Source: CAVTUU01 sp045804965 (GTDB lineage: Bacteria > Chloroflexota > Chloroflexia > Thermomicrobiales > UBA6265). Taken from it: a stretch of 64,000 nt of DNA. The notes beneath the pieces were generated by a model, which ran no database searches, was not told where the DNA came from, and saw only the letters and a list, made by a program, of their open reading frames with translations. The DNA lies in contig JBJMMD010000022.1 of assembly GCA_045804965.1 (NCBI GenBank), forward strand, positions 199,253 to 263,252, in the 5' to 3' direction. The position numbers were made by a program, and so were the translations under genes. This document shows positions 49,057 to 58,631 of the stretch, one piece after another (position 1 is the stretch's first letter; each line of letters opens with the position of its first letter).

Positions 49057-49314
49057 CTATTCGTCCGGCGTCGGCACTGGCCAGAGAGACACCCCCCACC
49101 GGGCCGCAGCCGCCCAGAGCCGCATGCTGTGCATAAGCAGGGCACCCGAAGGGAGGAGGACCTCGTCACCATGACAAAACTGCACGGTGCCGACGAGCAG
49201 GCCCGCCCGAGCGCGGTGCTGCCGGTCATATGCCGCGCCGGGCGGGTGGGCCGTGGTTATCTCCCATGCCTCCCGCCACGCCGTCTGGGTGAGCCACCAG
49301 TCGATATGAAACAT
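49057..49314 (-). CDS. Unrecognised 85-residue protein
   Basis: The ATG at 49314 has a strong AAGGAGG seven bases upstream. The product (MFHIDWWLTQTAWREAWE...) is compact, without signal or spanning segment, and contains GDEVLLPSG and several Trp. No family is recognised. The ribosome site is the main support. Its 5' side (to 49637) holds nothing recognised. Confidence 0.55.
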   Translation of the reverse strand: MFHIDWWLTQTAWREAWEITTAHPPGAAYDRQHRARAGLLVGTVQFCHGDEVLLPSGALLMHSMRLWAAAARWGVSLWPVPTPDE

Positions 49315-49637
49315 CTCGTTGCCTCCTTGATAGCGATCTGTCGAGCTTTGGGTCGAATAACAACCGCCGGTCGCGCGATCGCTCACGCGTCCCGGCGGCC
49401 CGTGCGTCCACCTCGTCTGCGGTTCACTCACTCGGGAAACTCGGCTCGATCGAAGTGAGCCAAGATGCCAGACGTTACAGACTCACCTTGTGGTTGTACT
49501 CTCAACCGAGCGTTCGACTGCAAAGGCGCTCGCAAGGGACGTTCTGGATACCCGTCCTCTGGTCGAAATAGCTGCCGATTCGTCGGAAGGGCCGGAGCGA
49601 AAGGGGATCGAAAGTGCCCGGGGCCTTCCGTACGTGC
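49315..49637. other. Intergenic region between two minus-strand genes
   Basis: 323 bases upstream of the 85-residue gene, also the 3' side of the gene ending at 49638. I see no supported gene, hairpin or promoter pair here. Confidence 0.4.
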
Positions 49638-50618
49638 TCAGGTCGGCCACGGTGCGTGACCCTTCTCAACCATCCAGGTATCGTCGTACGGCCACAAGTC
49701 ATCCCGCGGTTCCCACCCGGTCACCACGCAGCGGTGAACCAGCAATTCCCGCCGTTGTGCGAGCATCAGTTTGCTATTGGAGTTTTGCTCGACGCCGGAC
49801 AAGTCGTTCGCCCCGAGATCGATCTTCCCGTCGACGTTGAAGTGGTAATGGGTCCCGTCGTCGTAGAAGCGGTAAAGCTCGGTCTTCCACTGCGAGTTGT
49901 GACCCCAATCGACCGAGGGATCATCAGTTTTGCGACGACGACGGCGGAAGGCGAAGTAGAGCGTGGAGCGCTCGGCACTCTCCTTGTCGAGCACCCCCGG
50001 CAGGCAGCGCACCCGCACGCCGGCCCGGGAAAAGAGCAGTTCGCCGAAGCTGAGGCCGGGCCACACCACCTCGTCGATTACGATCCCGCCGTTATGGGAC
50101 GGGTTCTCAATCACCTCAAAGAGCTCGTGAGAGAAGGGACTGTACGGGCGCTCGTCACCGAACGACGCAAACCCCAATCCCTCGAAGAATCGGATGTACG
50201 TCTGCTGCGAAAGGCATGGAGGCTGCGGCTGGGCCACACGCTCGGTTCCGGGCCACGGCTCGGACGACGATGTGAACCGCTCCCATTCGGGTGTGCCAAC
50301 GACCAAGTTAATCTCGGTGTGCACGCGCAGGCCGGTCCGCTCGGTCATCCGGCGAACCTCCTCGGGGCAGGGGTCGCCGGGCTGGAACGCGAGCAGCAGG
50401 TAGTCGCTGACGCGACTAAGCGCATACAGCCCCCAAAGCTGCCAAACCTGATCGTCAGACACTGGACTAGGGGCGTCGGAGAAATGCCTGTATCGCATCA
50501 GAGGCACCATGAGCCGGCGGCTGGCAGCCAGGCCCTCGTCGAGCAGGAACGTCTCGAGGTCAGCGGGTGCATCCCACCCGACGCGATCGTACAGTGCGCG
50601 GAACGTTTCGATACTCAT
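49638..50618 (-). CDS. Unrecognised soluble protein, 326 residues
   Basis: The ATG at 50618 has GAGGGGAG upstream, better than the longer reading to 50690. No signal or membrane segment. The N-terminal part is helical (MSIETFRALYDRVGWDAPADLETF). The middle has VNLVVG-like strands (INLVVGTPEWERF), and the C-terminal half is aromatic- and charge-rich (YDDGTHYHFNVDGKIDLG). I do not recognise the family. It lies next to the DUF1015 remnant, in a patch of small unknown and broken genes. Confidence 0.65.
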   Translation of the reverse strand: MSIETFRALYDRVGWDAPADLETFLLDEGLAASRRLMVPLMRYRHFSDAPSPVSDDQVWQLWGLYALSRVSDYLLLAFQPGDPCPEEVRRMTERTGLRVHTEINLVVGTPEWERFTSSSEPWPGTERVAQPQPPCLSQQTYIRFFEGLGFASFGDERPYSPFSHELFEVIENPSHNGGIVIDEVVWPGLSFGELLFSRAGVRVRCLPGVLDKESAERSTLYFAFRRRRRKTDDPSVDWGHNSQWKTELYRFYDDGTHYHFNVDGKIDLGANDLSGVEQNSNSKLMLAQRRELLVHRCVVTGWEPRDDLWPYDDTWMVEKGHAPWPT

Positions 50619-50717
50619 CTCGCTCCCCTCGGTGTGGCTGCCGCTCTCAGAGCGGCAGCCGTGGCGACTCGGTGATGGTAACGCGTCCACTCGGTAGTTT
50701 CTGCCTAGTCAGTAGGC

Positions 50718-51183
50718 GTGGGCACAGGCTCAGGAACGACCTCCTGCGGCTTCCGATCGAGGATGACCACGTCGCTCCGGATCGTTTCTCAGGGCTCGTG
50801 GAGACCGACTCGGCCGAAATCCGTCTCATCAGATTTGCCGGTGAAACCGATCTCTGGCGGCTCAAGCAGTGTTTTGATCGCGCCCACGAGGCCTTGGTGC
50901 CGCGCGACAAGAGCGAGGCGTGGCGATCCTGACGAGCGCAGTTATCCAGGAGGTTCTCGCCCTTAATCCCGAACAATCCACCAATCGCATCAGCTACACC
51001 GCGTCGGCCGAGCACGCGCTCAAGATGGTGACGTCCGGGCAGGCCCAGATAGCGTTCCTGGTCGTAGCGAGCACGGTCGACGACCTGATGACCATCGCCG
51101 CCGTCGGCGACAAGATGCCCCCGAAGTCGACCTACTTCTGGCCTAAAGTGCCGACCGGTCTGGTGATCCACGATTTGTGCTAG
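50718..51183 (+). pseudogene. Frameshifted C-terminal remnant of a DUF1015 gene
   Basis: The first frame (to about 50930) reads LRNDLLRLPIEDDHVA...DRAHEALVPRDKSEAW, aligning with the same region of the gene at 46189-47466. A deletion or shift at about 50925 moves the rest into another frame (ILTSAVIQEVL...PPKSTYFWPKVPTGLVIHDLC), which matches that gene's C-terminus closely. The N-terminal two thirds are absent. This is a truncated, decayed duplicate. Confidence 0.8.
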
Positions 51184-51209
51184 CGCCGAGCCCCGGCGGC
51201 AGCAGAGCG

Positions 51210-53714
51210 CTACCCGACCGGGCGGAAGCCGCGTCGAGTTCGGCGGTGTGTACTCAACCACCAAAGCGCGGCCCCGAGGAGGATGACCACCGCGATTGCC
51301 GATGTCGCAAAGGTGATGTAGAGGCCGTACGTGAGCGATTTCGGCTTGTAGGTGAAGACGATCTCATGGGAGCCTTTTGGCACTACGACGCCCCGCAAGA
51401 GATAGTCGGTTTGGTAGAGCTCAGCCAGCTTGCCATCGACGGTGACATGCCACCCGGGGTTGTAGACCTCACTGAGGACGAGCAAGCCGTCGGCTTTGGC
51501 ATTCGCGGTCAGCGTGATGCTGTCATCATCATAGCCGGTGATCGTGACCTGGTCCTGGGTGCCCGTGGGAAGTTGCCGCACTTTCGGTCGTTGAACCTCG
51601 ACCAGCGCCCGTTCGCGCGGGTCAACCTTGCCCTCCGCGAGGAGCCGCAAGGCGTGGGATGAGGAAGCCCGCGAAACATCGTGGACCATCCAAGCGCGCG
51701 GTAGGGCGTTCGGGTTCGCGAGAACTCTGACTTTGTCATCCTTGAAGACCTCGTCGTATTTGAGGCTGAGCAAGAAGAGATCGTAGCGGGCGTGGTCGGT
51801 CACGGCGTTGTTCGGGACGATGATGTAGCGGACGTTGAGGAGATCGATCAACGGCGACGTGAGCCCGGAATAGTAGACGCTTGCCTCGTGATAGCCGATC
51901 CGACGACTGTTCAACGCTTGGAAATACCGACGATAGCGGTCGAGCTGTGCGGGGTTATACCCCTGGATATCTTGCAGACCAAGTCGCAGCGCGCGGTTGT
52001 TATGGAGAAAGGGTAGGATCGGCGGAACGTGTTCGTGCGCTTGCCAGTTGGTGGTCGGCGGCGCCACATATCCGAAGTAGCGGAAGTATTCGCCGGCGGC
52101 CTGTCTTGCCTGAAGAAACTCACCTGCCCCACCGGGGTCGGTCGCGGCGGCGCTGAATACGATAGCCTCCCGCGCCGCCGCGTTGCCAACGGGTGCGGAG
52201 AGATCGTCAAGCACGGCCCGGCCAGTCGGATCCCAGAGGATGAGCAAGACCAGAACCACCGGGAGCATGCGTTCGACTGGCACAAGCCATGGCAAGCGCT
52301 GGCGAGTCCACGTTCTTGCCAACAGGATCCCGGCGAAGATCACGGCGCACGAAAGCACGTACGCGCGATGCGTGAAGGACACAACGCTGAACATCGCTAC
52401 CGGCACACTGAGCACCACGATCCACCAGATGACGTGCGCCACGAGCGGATAGCCGAGCATCCATTTGGAGCTGACGCGCACGATCCGGGCGAATCCTTCG
52501 ACTCCCGCGCCGACAAGCATGGCGACGGACAGCGGCAGTAGCGTGAGAACGCGCTGCGGGTCGTGTAAGTGCAGACCCTCGAACTCGGGGAGCGCGAAGA
52601 AGAGCTCGTGCAGCCTCGTCGGTTCCATCGACAAGATAACGACCACGACGCCGAGGCCAGCGAAAAAGCGCAGCTCGCGATGTCGCGGAAGCTCGAGCAG
52701 GCCAATGGTCAAGCACGCCAGCGCGGCACCGCCGACGTAGAACGGAGACCAGTAGGAGAGAAAGCTCATCACCTTGTGAAAGGTGAAGTACCAGGGATCG
52801 CCACAGCGGGAGTCGCAATTCACCTGCCGATAGGCATCGCTGCCGACGAAGGTTCGCCGCACGTTGTCGAGTCGGGGGAGCAGCGCCGCGGCCCCGAGAC
52901 CGAGTCCGATCGCGAAGGAAAGCGAACCGGTGAGACCAAGACCGACCACGCGGGCGAAGAATGGGCGCACATTGCTTGGCGGTACCAGGACAGTCCGCAC
53001 AACGAAGTAGCTCCCGACGGTCAGCAACCCATAGTAGGAGCCTTGGCCAAGCCAGCCGGAGAGGATTTGGCTGATCCCGACCCCGGTGAAGGCGATCCAC
53101 AGCAGCCGCGTGGACCAGAACCGGGCGCGGCTGGTGAGCTCGACGCCGACGAGCGTCGGCGGAATCCACACCGTGAGCTCCGAAAAAATCGTGCAGCATT
53201 GGACGACGCCGATCGTGGGACCGAAGGTGAAGTACGACGCGGCCGCGAAGCTGCCAAGCGAGCGCAGCCCGGTCAAGCGCGCGAGGACATAGCAAGAGAC
53301 CGTCGCTAGCAGGAACTCGCTGATGACAAAGACTTTGTAGGCGAGCAGCGGTGACAGGAAGGTAAAGGGTAGCATCGCCGGAAGGTAGCCCCATCCGGAT
53401 TCCGACTCCGCGGCAAATGGAGTTCCGCTGAATATGTTGGGTGTCCAACCCGGCACATCGAGGTGCCGCAGGTGCTCGCCCATATACGAGAAAAAGGGAA
53501 GGAAAAACGTGGAGACGTCCCAGTTGGCGAAGGACGGATCTCGCCAAAGCCGAACCCAAGAGACGGCGGCGACGAGCAGAAGCAAGATGCCGAGGGAGGC
53601 AATGTCAGCGGTGTAGGCGCCAGAAACGTGCGGAACCCGACGTGGCCGGTGGGCAACGCGAGGCTCTCCCGTCAGGGCGGACGGAGCGACGCTTTGTGGC
53701 CCAGCAACCCGCAT
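51210..53714 (-). CDS. YfhO-family membrane protein, copy 1
   Basis: 834 residues from an ATG with AAGGG nine bases upstream. It has about twelve or more spanning segments, an extracytoplasmic loop after the first (PFFSYMGEHLRHLDVPGWTPNIFSGTPFAAESESGWGYLP), and a large C-terminal soluble part ending with one spanning segment. This is the architecture of YfhO (PF09586), linked in Firmicutes to glycosylation of surface polymers. Near-identical blocks (DVPGW-x-P, SGTPFA, DPGGAGEFLQ, NPNALPRAWMVHD) recur in copy 2 at 56067-58631. It probably transfers or flips lipid-linked sugars. Confidence 0.88.
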   Translation of the reverse strand: MRVAGPQSVAPSALTGEPRVAHRPRRVPHVSGAYTADIASLGILLLLVAAVSWVRLWRDPSFANWDVSTFFLPFFSYMGEHLRHLDVPGWTPNIFSGTPFAAESESGWGYLPAMLPFTFLSPLLAYKVFVISEFLLATVSCYVLARLTGLRSLGSFAAASYFTFGPTIGVVQCCTIFSELTVWIPPTLVGVELTSRARFWSTRLLWIAFTGVGISQILSGWLGQGSYYGLLTVGSYFVVRTVLVPPSNVRPFFARVVGLGLTGSLSFAIGLGLGAAALLPRLDNVRRTFVGSDAYRQVNCDSRCGDPWYFTFHKVMSFLSYWSPFYVGGAALACLTIGLLELPRHRELRFFAGLGVVVVILSMEPTRLHELFFALPEFEGLHLHDPQRVLTLLPLSVAMLVGAGVEGFARIVRVSSKWMLGYPLVAHVIWWIVVLSVPVAMFSVVSFTHRAYVLSCAVIFAGILLARTWTRQRLPWLVPVERMLPVVLVLLILWDPTGRAVLDDLSAPVGNAAAREAIVFSAAATDPGGAGEFLQARQAAGEYFRYFGYVAPPTTNWQAHEHVPPILPFLHNNRALRLGLQDIQGYNPAQLDRYRRYFQALNSRRIGYHEASVYYSGLTSPLIDLLNVRYIIVPNNAVTDHARYDLFLLSLKYDEVFKDDKVRVLANPNALPRAWMVHDVSRASSSHALRLLAEGKVDPRERALVEVQRPKVRQLPTGTQDQVTITGYDDDSITLTANAKADGLLVLSEVYNPGWHVTVDGKLAELYQTDYLLRGVVVPKGSHEIVFTYKPKSLTYGLYITFATSAIAVVILLGAALWWLSTHRRTRRGFRPVG

Positions 53715-53856
53715 AAGCTCGGCCCTTACGAGGTAGGCACTGCAATCGTCCCCTGGCATGGCGGAACAATACTATTGATGCATCAGATCGCTCGGCGGAA
53801 AGCGGGTGGGCGGCCGTTCGTCGCCCACCAGCTGCTCTGGTTATGATAGGAGAGAC

Positions 53857-53890
53857 GACGGCCGCTTCCCCGCCTGGGGAAGCGGCCGTC
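53857..53890 (-). terminator. Fifteen-base-pair hairpin
   Basis: Perfect arms GACGGCCGCTTCCCC/GGGGAAGCGGCCGTC with a 4-base loop, 21 bases after the stop of the small minus-strand gene. A strong terminator candidate, and it separates that gene from the YfhO copy 1 gene. Confidence 0.7.
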
Positions 53891-53911
53891 ACTCTTAGAT
53901 GCTGAGAAAGC

Positions 53912-54163
53912 CTATGCTGCCTCGATCTCGACGCCGTGCTTCTTAGCGGCCCGTTTGATCCGTTCCTTGATCGTCTTGACCTCGTCCTTCTCGTACTTCG
54001 CGGCGTTGTCCTTGTGGTTGATGTAGCTCCACGCGGCCCGGATGTGGTCCGGGTTGTCGATGGGATACTTCTTGTTCGTTTCGTCCGCGAACTGCACGTT
54101 GCCGTACTCGTGCAGCCCTTCCTTCGGGCTGACATCCTCGCGGCGGTCAATGTGCGTGCTCAT
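53912..54163 (-). CDS. DUF6582-like small protein
   Basis: 83 residues. AAAGGAGG is five bases before the ATG. The pattern SPKEGLHEYGNVQFADETNKKYPIDNPDHIRAAWSYINHKDNAAKY is that of a small family found in actinobacteria and others, sometimes near phage genes. It is cytoplasmic, charged and unknown in function. The 244 bases upstream to 54407 hold nothing recognised. Confidence 0.8.
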   Translation of the reverse strand: MSTHIDRREDVSPKEGLHEYGNVQFADETNKKYPIDNPDHIRAAWSYINHKDNAAKYEKDEVKTIKERIKRAAKKHGVEIEAA

Positions 54164-54407
54164 CTATGCCTCCTTTACCCCCTTCCATTGCTATTCAATG
54201 CAGACAGCGTGCCGTCGGAGGCAATTGAGGAAGCGCGAACGTTGTGTACGTACATACCAAGTGCGCTCACCAAAGTGAAGATTAGGAGCGCAGTCGAGAT
54301 CAATCCTTGGTCTTTGAATGAGCGCCGTCACATGGGGATTGAGGCCGTTCCCGGTGAGGGTTAGCAAGATGCGAGAACCCTAGTTGGGGCCGTGAGTCGT
54401 AATGGCC

Positions 54408-55121
54408 TTATGACTGAACGTTGCCGTCTTTCACTGCCAGGATGACGTTATGAGCACAGAGGCGGCGCACGCCTGGGGTTGCTTCGGTCAGCCGCTCCGC
54501 CACTTGGGCGGCCCCGAGGAGCCGGCGAGGGGTGAAGTCAGGGACGAGCCCGAGTTGCTGGCAGGCGATCGGACGTGCCCCACCCGCGTTGAGGCCCGCA
54601 ACGATCTCATCAGTCGGGATCAGCCGTTCGCCGCCGGTATCCTGCGGCACGCGCCGCATCAGCCATGGCCAGTAGGGATTGGCCGGATTGTGGTCCCAGA
54701 TCAGAACGCGGCCGCCGCGCCGCGTGACCCGGCTCATCTCGGCCAGTGTCTGCCGAACTGCTGTCGCCTCGGCGACATGATGAAGCACCGCGACGCAGTA
54801 GACGAGCGCGAACGTCTCATCTGGAAAAGGCAGGGCAGCGCCATCACCGACGACGGTCGGAATCTCCGGCCGCCGCGCTCTAAGCTGAGTCAGCATGCCC
54901 CGCGATGGATCAAGCCCGACGGCTTCATACCCGGCGTCGACTACGCGTTCCAGGAGTACTCCGGTGCCACAGCCGACGTCGAGCACGGGACCGGTGGTGG
55001 CGTTGCGGCGGACATAGGCAAGCCGCTTGCGTAGGTAATGCTCGACGACATGGTGCGGCAGACTTTCGTCGTAAACGTCCGCCACCGTGTCAAAATCGGT
55101 TGGCGCTACCGTCTGGGTCAA
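54408..55121 (-). CDS. Class I SAM-dependent methyltransferase
   Basis: 237 residues. Motif I GPVLDVGCGTGVLLE, then the acidic loop VGLDPSRGML, GDGAALPFPDETFALVYCVAVLHH. A Methyltransf_11 type enzyme; the acceptor is unknown. The TTG start overlaps the stop of the GT2 gene by 4 bases, so the two are translationally coupled and may modify the same glycan or lipid. Confidence 0.92.
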   Translation of the reverse strand: MTQTVAPTDFDTVADVYDESLPHHVVEHYLRKRLAYVRRNATTGPVLDVGCGTGVLLERVVDAGYEAVGLDPSRGMLTQLRARRPEIPTVVGDGAALPFPDETFALVYCVAVLHHVAEATAVRQTLAEMSRVTRRGGRVLIWDHNPANPYWPWLMRRVPQDTGGERLIPTDEIVAGLNAGGARPIACQQLGLVPDFTPRRLLGAAQVAERLTEATPGVRRLCAHNVILAVKDGNVQS

Positions 55122-55885
55122 TTTGCTTCTCTTTCAGATAGGGCCGGCTCCGGTTGTGGTGGTGCACGGCGCACGCGCCCGAACGTAGCGATCCGGAAGC
55201 GGAGGATCAACGCGATCATCTGGCACCCGAGCACCCAAGCTTTCCAGAGATCCCCTGTCACCGACGATGCGCCGACCCGCGGTAAATAATTGACCGGCAC
55301 TTCGACGAAACGGGCGCCGGAGACAATCGTCAGCAGCATCAGCTCTGGTCCAAATTGACTTCCCCCGATCGTGATCTGGTCGTCGATTCGCTCAAATGCC
55401 GACCGCGACAGGAGCCGGTAGGTGCAGCCGACATCACTTAAGTGACTGGTGTTGAAGAGGACTTCGATCAGTTTGGCGACCGCCCAGTTGCCCCACTTCA
55501 GGAACCGGCCCATGTTTGCTCCGGTCCAGATCATCTCGCGAGTTGTTCGCGTGCCGAAAACGGCATCGCAGGCATCGCTATAGACGAGGAGTTTCATGAC
55601 ATCTTGCGGCAAAAACGTGCCATCTGGTTCGCAGAGCACCAGAAGATCGCCCGTCGCCTCTTGGAGACCGCGCCGGCTCGCGTGACCATAACCCTGCCGT
55701 GGCTCGAACACCTGGCGAGCTCGGGTCTGGGCGACCTCTTCTTGCGTGCCTGGCTGCGCGTTGTTATTGACAACGACGACCTCGTCGACGGCGCCGGTCG
55801 CAAAGAAGCCGTCGATCACGGCCCGGATTGAGTCGCGTTCTGCATACGTCATGAGAATCACGGATACCGTGCGACCATTCCACAT
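55118..55885 (-). CDS. Family 2 glycosyltransferase (dolichyl-phosphate-mannose synthase-like)
   Basis: 255 residues from the ATG at 55885 with GGAGGG upstream; the open frame to 56044 is not used. GT-A fold: VSVILMTYAERDSIRAVIDGF, VVVVNNNA, an acidic substrate site in LCEPDGTFLPQDV, and the QFGPELMLLTIV catalytic end. No C-terminal spanning segments of the GtrB type, but a hydrophobic WVLGCQMIALIL is present. It would transfer a sugar to a lipid carrier. It is divergent from YfhO copy 2. Confidence 0.9.
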   Translation of the reverse strand: MWNGRTVSVILMTYAERDSIRAVIDGFFATGAVDEVVVVNNNAQPGTQEEVAQTRARQVFEPRQGYGHASRRGLQEATGDLLVLCEPDGTFLPQDVMKLLVYSDACDAVFGTRTTREMIWTGANMGRFLKWGNWAVAKLIEVLFNTSHLSDVGCTYRLLSRSAFERIDDQITIGGSQFGPELMLLTIVSGARFVEVPVNYLPRVGASSVTGDLWKAWVLGCQMIALILRFRIATFGRVRRAPPQPEPALSEREAN

Positions 55886-56066
55886 CGGCCGTTCCCTCCG
55901 AGATGTGGTCCGATTGGCAAGTGATTTGCGATCCTCGGCCCGTCGCGCATTCCATGAATACTCGATCGGCCGTCCGATGGTCGATGCGCAATCCAATGCT
56001 ATACCATCCCAAGCATTAGGAATTCTGAGATCGGCCGTCCGCAAACCCCATGCCTAGGAGTAACGA

Positions 56067-58631
56067 GTGAGAGATCTGCCGCCTCAGCCAACCGCCGATC
56101 AACGGCGCGCGTTGAGTCGGGCTGACATCATCTGCCTAAGTACGCTCCTCGCACTGATCGCACTCACCACCTGGAACCGGGTGACAGTTGGACAGTGGCT
56201 TGCCCGGAACGACCTGATGACCTTCTTCGTTCCGTGGTACGACTCGCTCGGCGAGCGACTCCGATCCTTCGATGTTCCAGGCTGGAATCCATACCTCTTG
56301 AGCGGCACACCCTTCGCGGGTGATCCTGAATCGGGTTGGATGTACCTGCCGGTAATGCTGCTCTTCTCGTTTCTTTCCGTTCTTACCGCGTTCAAGACGA
56401 TGGTCGCCGTCCATCTTTTGATCGGCGGTCTTGCAATGTACGCGTTCACTCGCGCCCTCGGCATGCGGGCTGTCGCCAGTCTCGTGGCGAGTGTCGCCTT
56501 CGTCTCCGGTCCGTTGGTGCAATGGACGACCTTTTGCTGCACGATATTTTCGCAATTCACTCCCTGGATCCCGGTCGCTCTCCTCGGCATCGAGCTGGCG
56601 CTTCGTCCCCAGCGGTGGCGGACGCGATTGTTGCCTTGGTTCCTCACCGGTTTTGCACTCAGCCAGATGTTTGCGGGTTGGATTGGGGAGGGATGGATCC
56701 TGGGGCTGCTTGTCGTCGCGAGCTACACAGGCTACCGCGGAATCCTCTCACCACCGGGTCCCACCGTCCCTGACCTGCGGAGCCGTTTCGCTCTTGCCGC
56801 GGCGACCGGCATCGGGACGGTCGTGAGCGGGTTGGCGCTCGGCGCCGCCGGAATCTTGATCCGGATTGATGTCAGCTCACAAACGAAGCTCGCCGGCGGC
56901 AATTACGATGCGATCGGGCGGGGAACTACGCTCAACTCCCCTTGGTCAGTGAAGGAGCTATTCATCCGGTTCATGGGGAGCGGCTACGATAACCGCGCGA
57001 CGACGCTCGGCGGCGCGGTCATTGTCCTCGCACTGTTGGCGCCGTTTCTCGTTCGAGGCCGCTTCGCGGTTCCATACTTTTGCGCGTTGACCGTCGTCCC
57101 GTTCATCCTGGCGCTCCATACAACGCCGCTCCATTACTTGTTCTATCTCATCCCTAGGTTTCGCTCGTTTCACGAGCATGATCCCTGGCGGGTCTACTCT
57201 ATAGCGACGATTGGCCCGGCCGTCCTCAGCGGAGCGGTCGTCGATGCCCTCCCAAAACTGCTTGGCCGGCGTGATCTGCTGTGGGTCATCGTCTTTCCGC
57301 TCGAGGCAATGGCAGTCACGGCTTACATCATCAATCGCAATGGGGACTTCATCGGCTGGCAGCCGCTAATCGCCGCAGCTATCACGACTGGAGTGCTCGT
57401 CATTGCCGTGCTGTGGCCGTTCACTGGTCAGCAGCGCCCGCAGAGCGGTTGGCAAGCCCCGGTGATAGCCGGCATCCTCGTCGCTGCGATTTTCTTACAG
57501 CCAACCGCCACCGAACTGACTGGTTCATGGTTCGGCTGGCCTACGGATGCAAGTTGGGAATCAAAATGGCATCCCGGCCCTCAAGCCGCTCGCGGCTTGG
57601 CGACCGATGTCAGTGGGAGCGACCCCGGCGGAGCCGGCGAGTTTCTGCAGCGGCAAATGGCGACCGAAGGCCCGTTTCGCTACGTCGGATACGCCGGCTA
57701 CGGTTATCCTGGCGCAGCCAATGGAAACCAAGCGTACATCTTCCGTCGCTTTGAGACCGGCATGCACGCGATCATCGTCAACGGCCGGCCGTTCTTTCTC
57801 AATTTACAGGAGATCCAAGGCTACGACCCGCTCCAACTCGCGCGCTACGTCGACTTTTTCGCCGCGATCAACGGCAAGAAGCAGAATTACCACTTCGAAT
57901 ATCTCTATCCTTCCGGCGTCCAGTCTCCGTTGCTCAACCTCCTCAATGTCCGCTATATCCTGGTAGATCATGCGCTGCCGGACGACCGGGACGATGTTGT
58001 GGCATTGACCAAGGGCAAGACCCTGGTATTCAAGAACAAGAACGTCGACGTCTACGAGAATCCTGATGCGTTACCTCGCGCCTGGATCGTGCACGATATG
58101 CGGCAATTACCGAAAGATAAAATTCTGGCCACGTTGCGGGACGGCACGGTCGATCCCCGGCAGACCGCATTGATTGAGGAGTCGCCGCCGGAATCACACG
58201 CGCCGGCGAACCCAAGTGCAGATGCGGCACACGTATTGCGATACCAGCCCGATGCGATTTCAGTCGGTACGACAAGCGATGCTGCCGGACTGCTCGTGCT
58301 CAGTGAGATGTATGATCCCGGCTGGCATGCCTATGTCGATGGGCGGCCTGTGGATATGATGCCGGCCGATTACATCCTTCGCGGTGTTCCGATTCCGGCC
58401 GGCGCGCATACGGTTGAACTACGTTACGAGCCACGATCGTTGCGCGTCGGGCTCGCCATCACCGGCCTCGCGACCCTGGTGATGCTGGCAATCCTCATGG
58501 TCTCCGCCTGGCCGGTCGCGAGGCGTGTTGTGGTTCGCCGTGGCGAGCAAGTGACGACACCCGCACCGCGCTCGGGCCGTGTAGATGGAAGGCGCGGCAC
58601 GAAGCGACCGACGGGAGGGATAGCGAAGTGA
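56067..58631 (+). CDS. YfhO-family membrane protein, copy 2
   Basis: 854 residues from a GTG with GGAG upstream. The same architecture and motifs as copy 1 (LMTFFVPWYDSLGERLRSFDVPGWNP, SGTPFAGDPESGWMYLP, NPDALPRAWIVHDMRQ). It ends with a spanning segment and a basic tail. Its stop overlaps the nucleotidyltransferase start by 4 bases (GTGA), tying it to the dTDP-rhamnose genes. It is a probable lipid-linked-sugar transferase or translocase for a rhamnose-containing glycan; the role is inferred from the family. Confidence 0.88.
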   Translation: MRDLPPQPTADQRRALSRADIICLSTLLALIALTTWNRVTVGQWLARNDLMTFFVPWYDSLGERLRSFDVPGWNPYLLSGTPFAGDPESGWMYLPVMLLFSFLSVLTAFKTMVAVHLLIGGLAMYAFTRALGMRAVASLVASVAFVSGPLVQWTTFCCTIFSQFTPWIPVALLGIELALRPQRWRTRLLPWFLTGFALSQMFAGWIGEGWILGLLVVASYTGYRGILSPPGPTVPDLRSRFALAAATGIGTVVSGLALGAAGILIRIDVSSQTKLAGGNYDAIGRGTTLNSPWSVKELFIRFMGSGYDNRATTLGGAVIVLALLAPFLVRGRFAVPYFCALTVVPFILALHTTPLHYLFYLIPRFRSFHEHDPWRVYSIATIGPAVLSGAVVDALPKLLGRRDLLWVIVFPLEAMAVTAYIINRNGDFIGWQPLIAAAITTGVLVIAVLWPFTGQQRPQSGWQAPVIAGILVAAIFLQPTATELTGSWFGWPTDASWESKWHPGPQAARGLATDVSGSDPGGAGEFLQRQMATEGPFRYVGYAGYGYPGAANGNQAYIFRRFETGMHAIIVNGRPFFLNLQEIQGYDPLQLARYVDFFAAINGKKQNYHFEYLYPSGVQSPLLNLLNVRYILVDHALPDDRDDVVALTKGKTLVFKNKNVDVYENPDALPRAWIVHDMRQLPKDKILATLRDGTVDPRQTALIEESPPESHAPANPSADAAHVLRYQPDAISVGTTSDAAGLLVLSEMYDPGWHAYVDGRPVDMMPADYILRGVPIPAGAHTVELRYEPRSLRVGLAITGLATLVMLAILMVSAWPVARRVVVRRGEQVTTPAPRSGRVDGRRGTKRPTGGIAK

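Noticed and set aside
55886..56044. Upstream extension of the GT2 gene
   Set aside because: The GGAGGG before ATG 55885 and the immediate VSVILMTY strand mark the true start; the extension is unlike the family.
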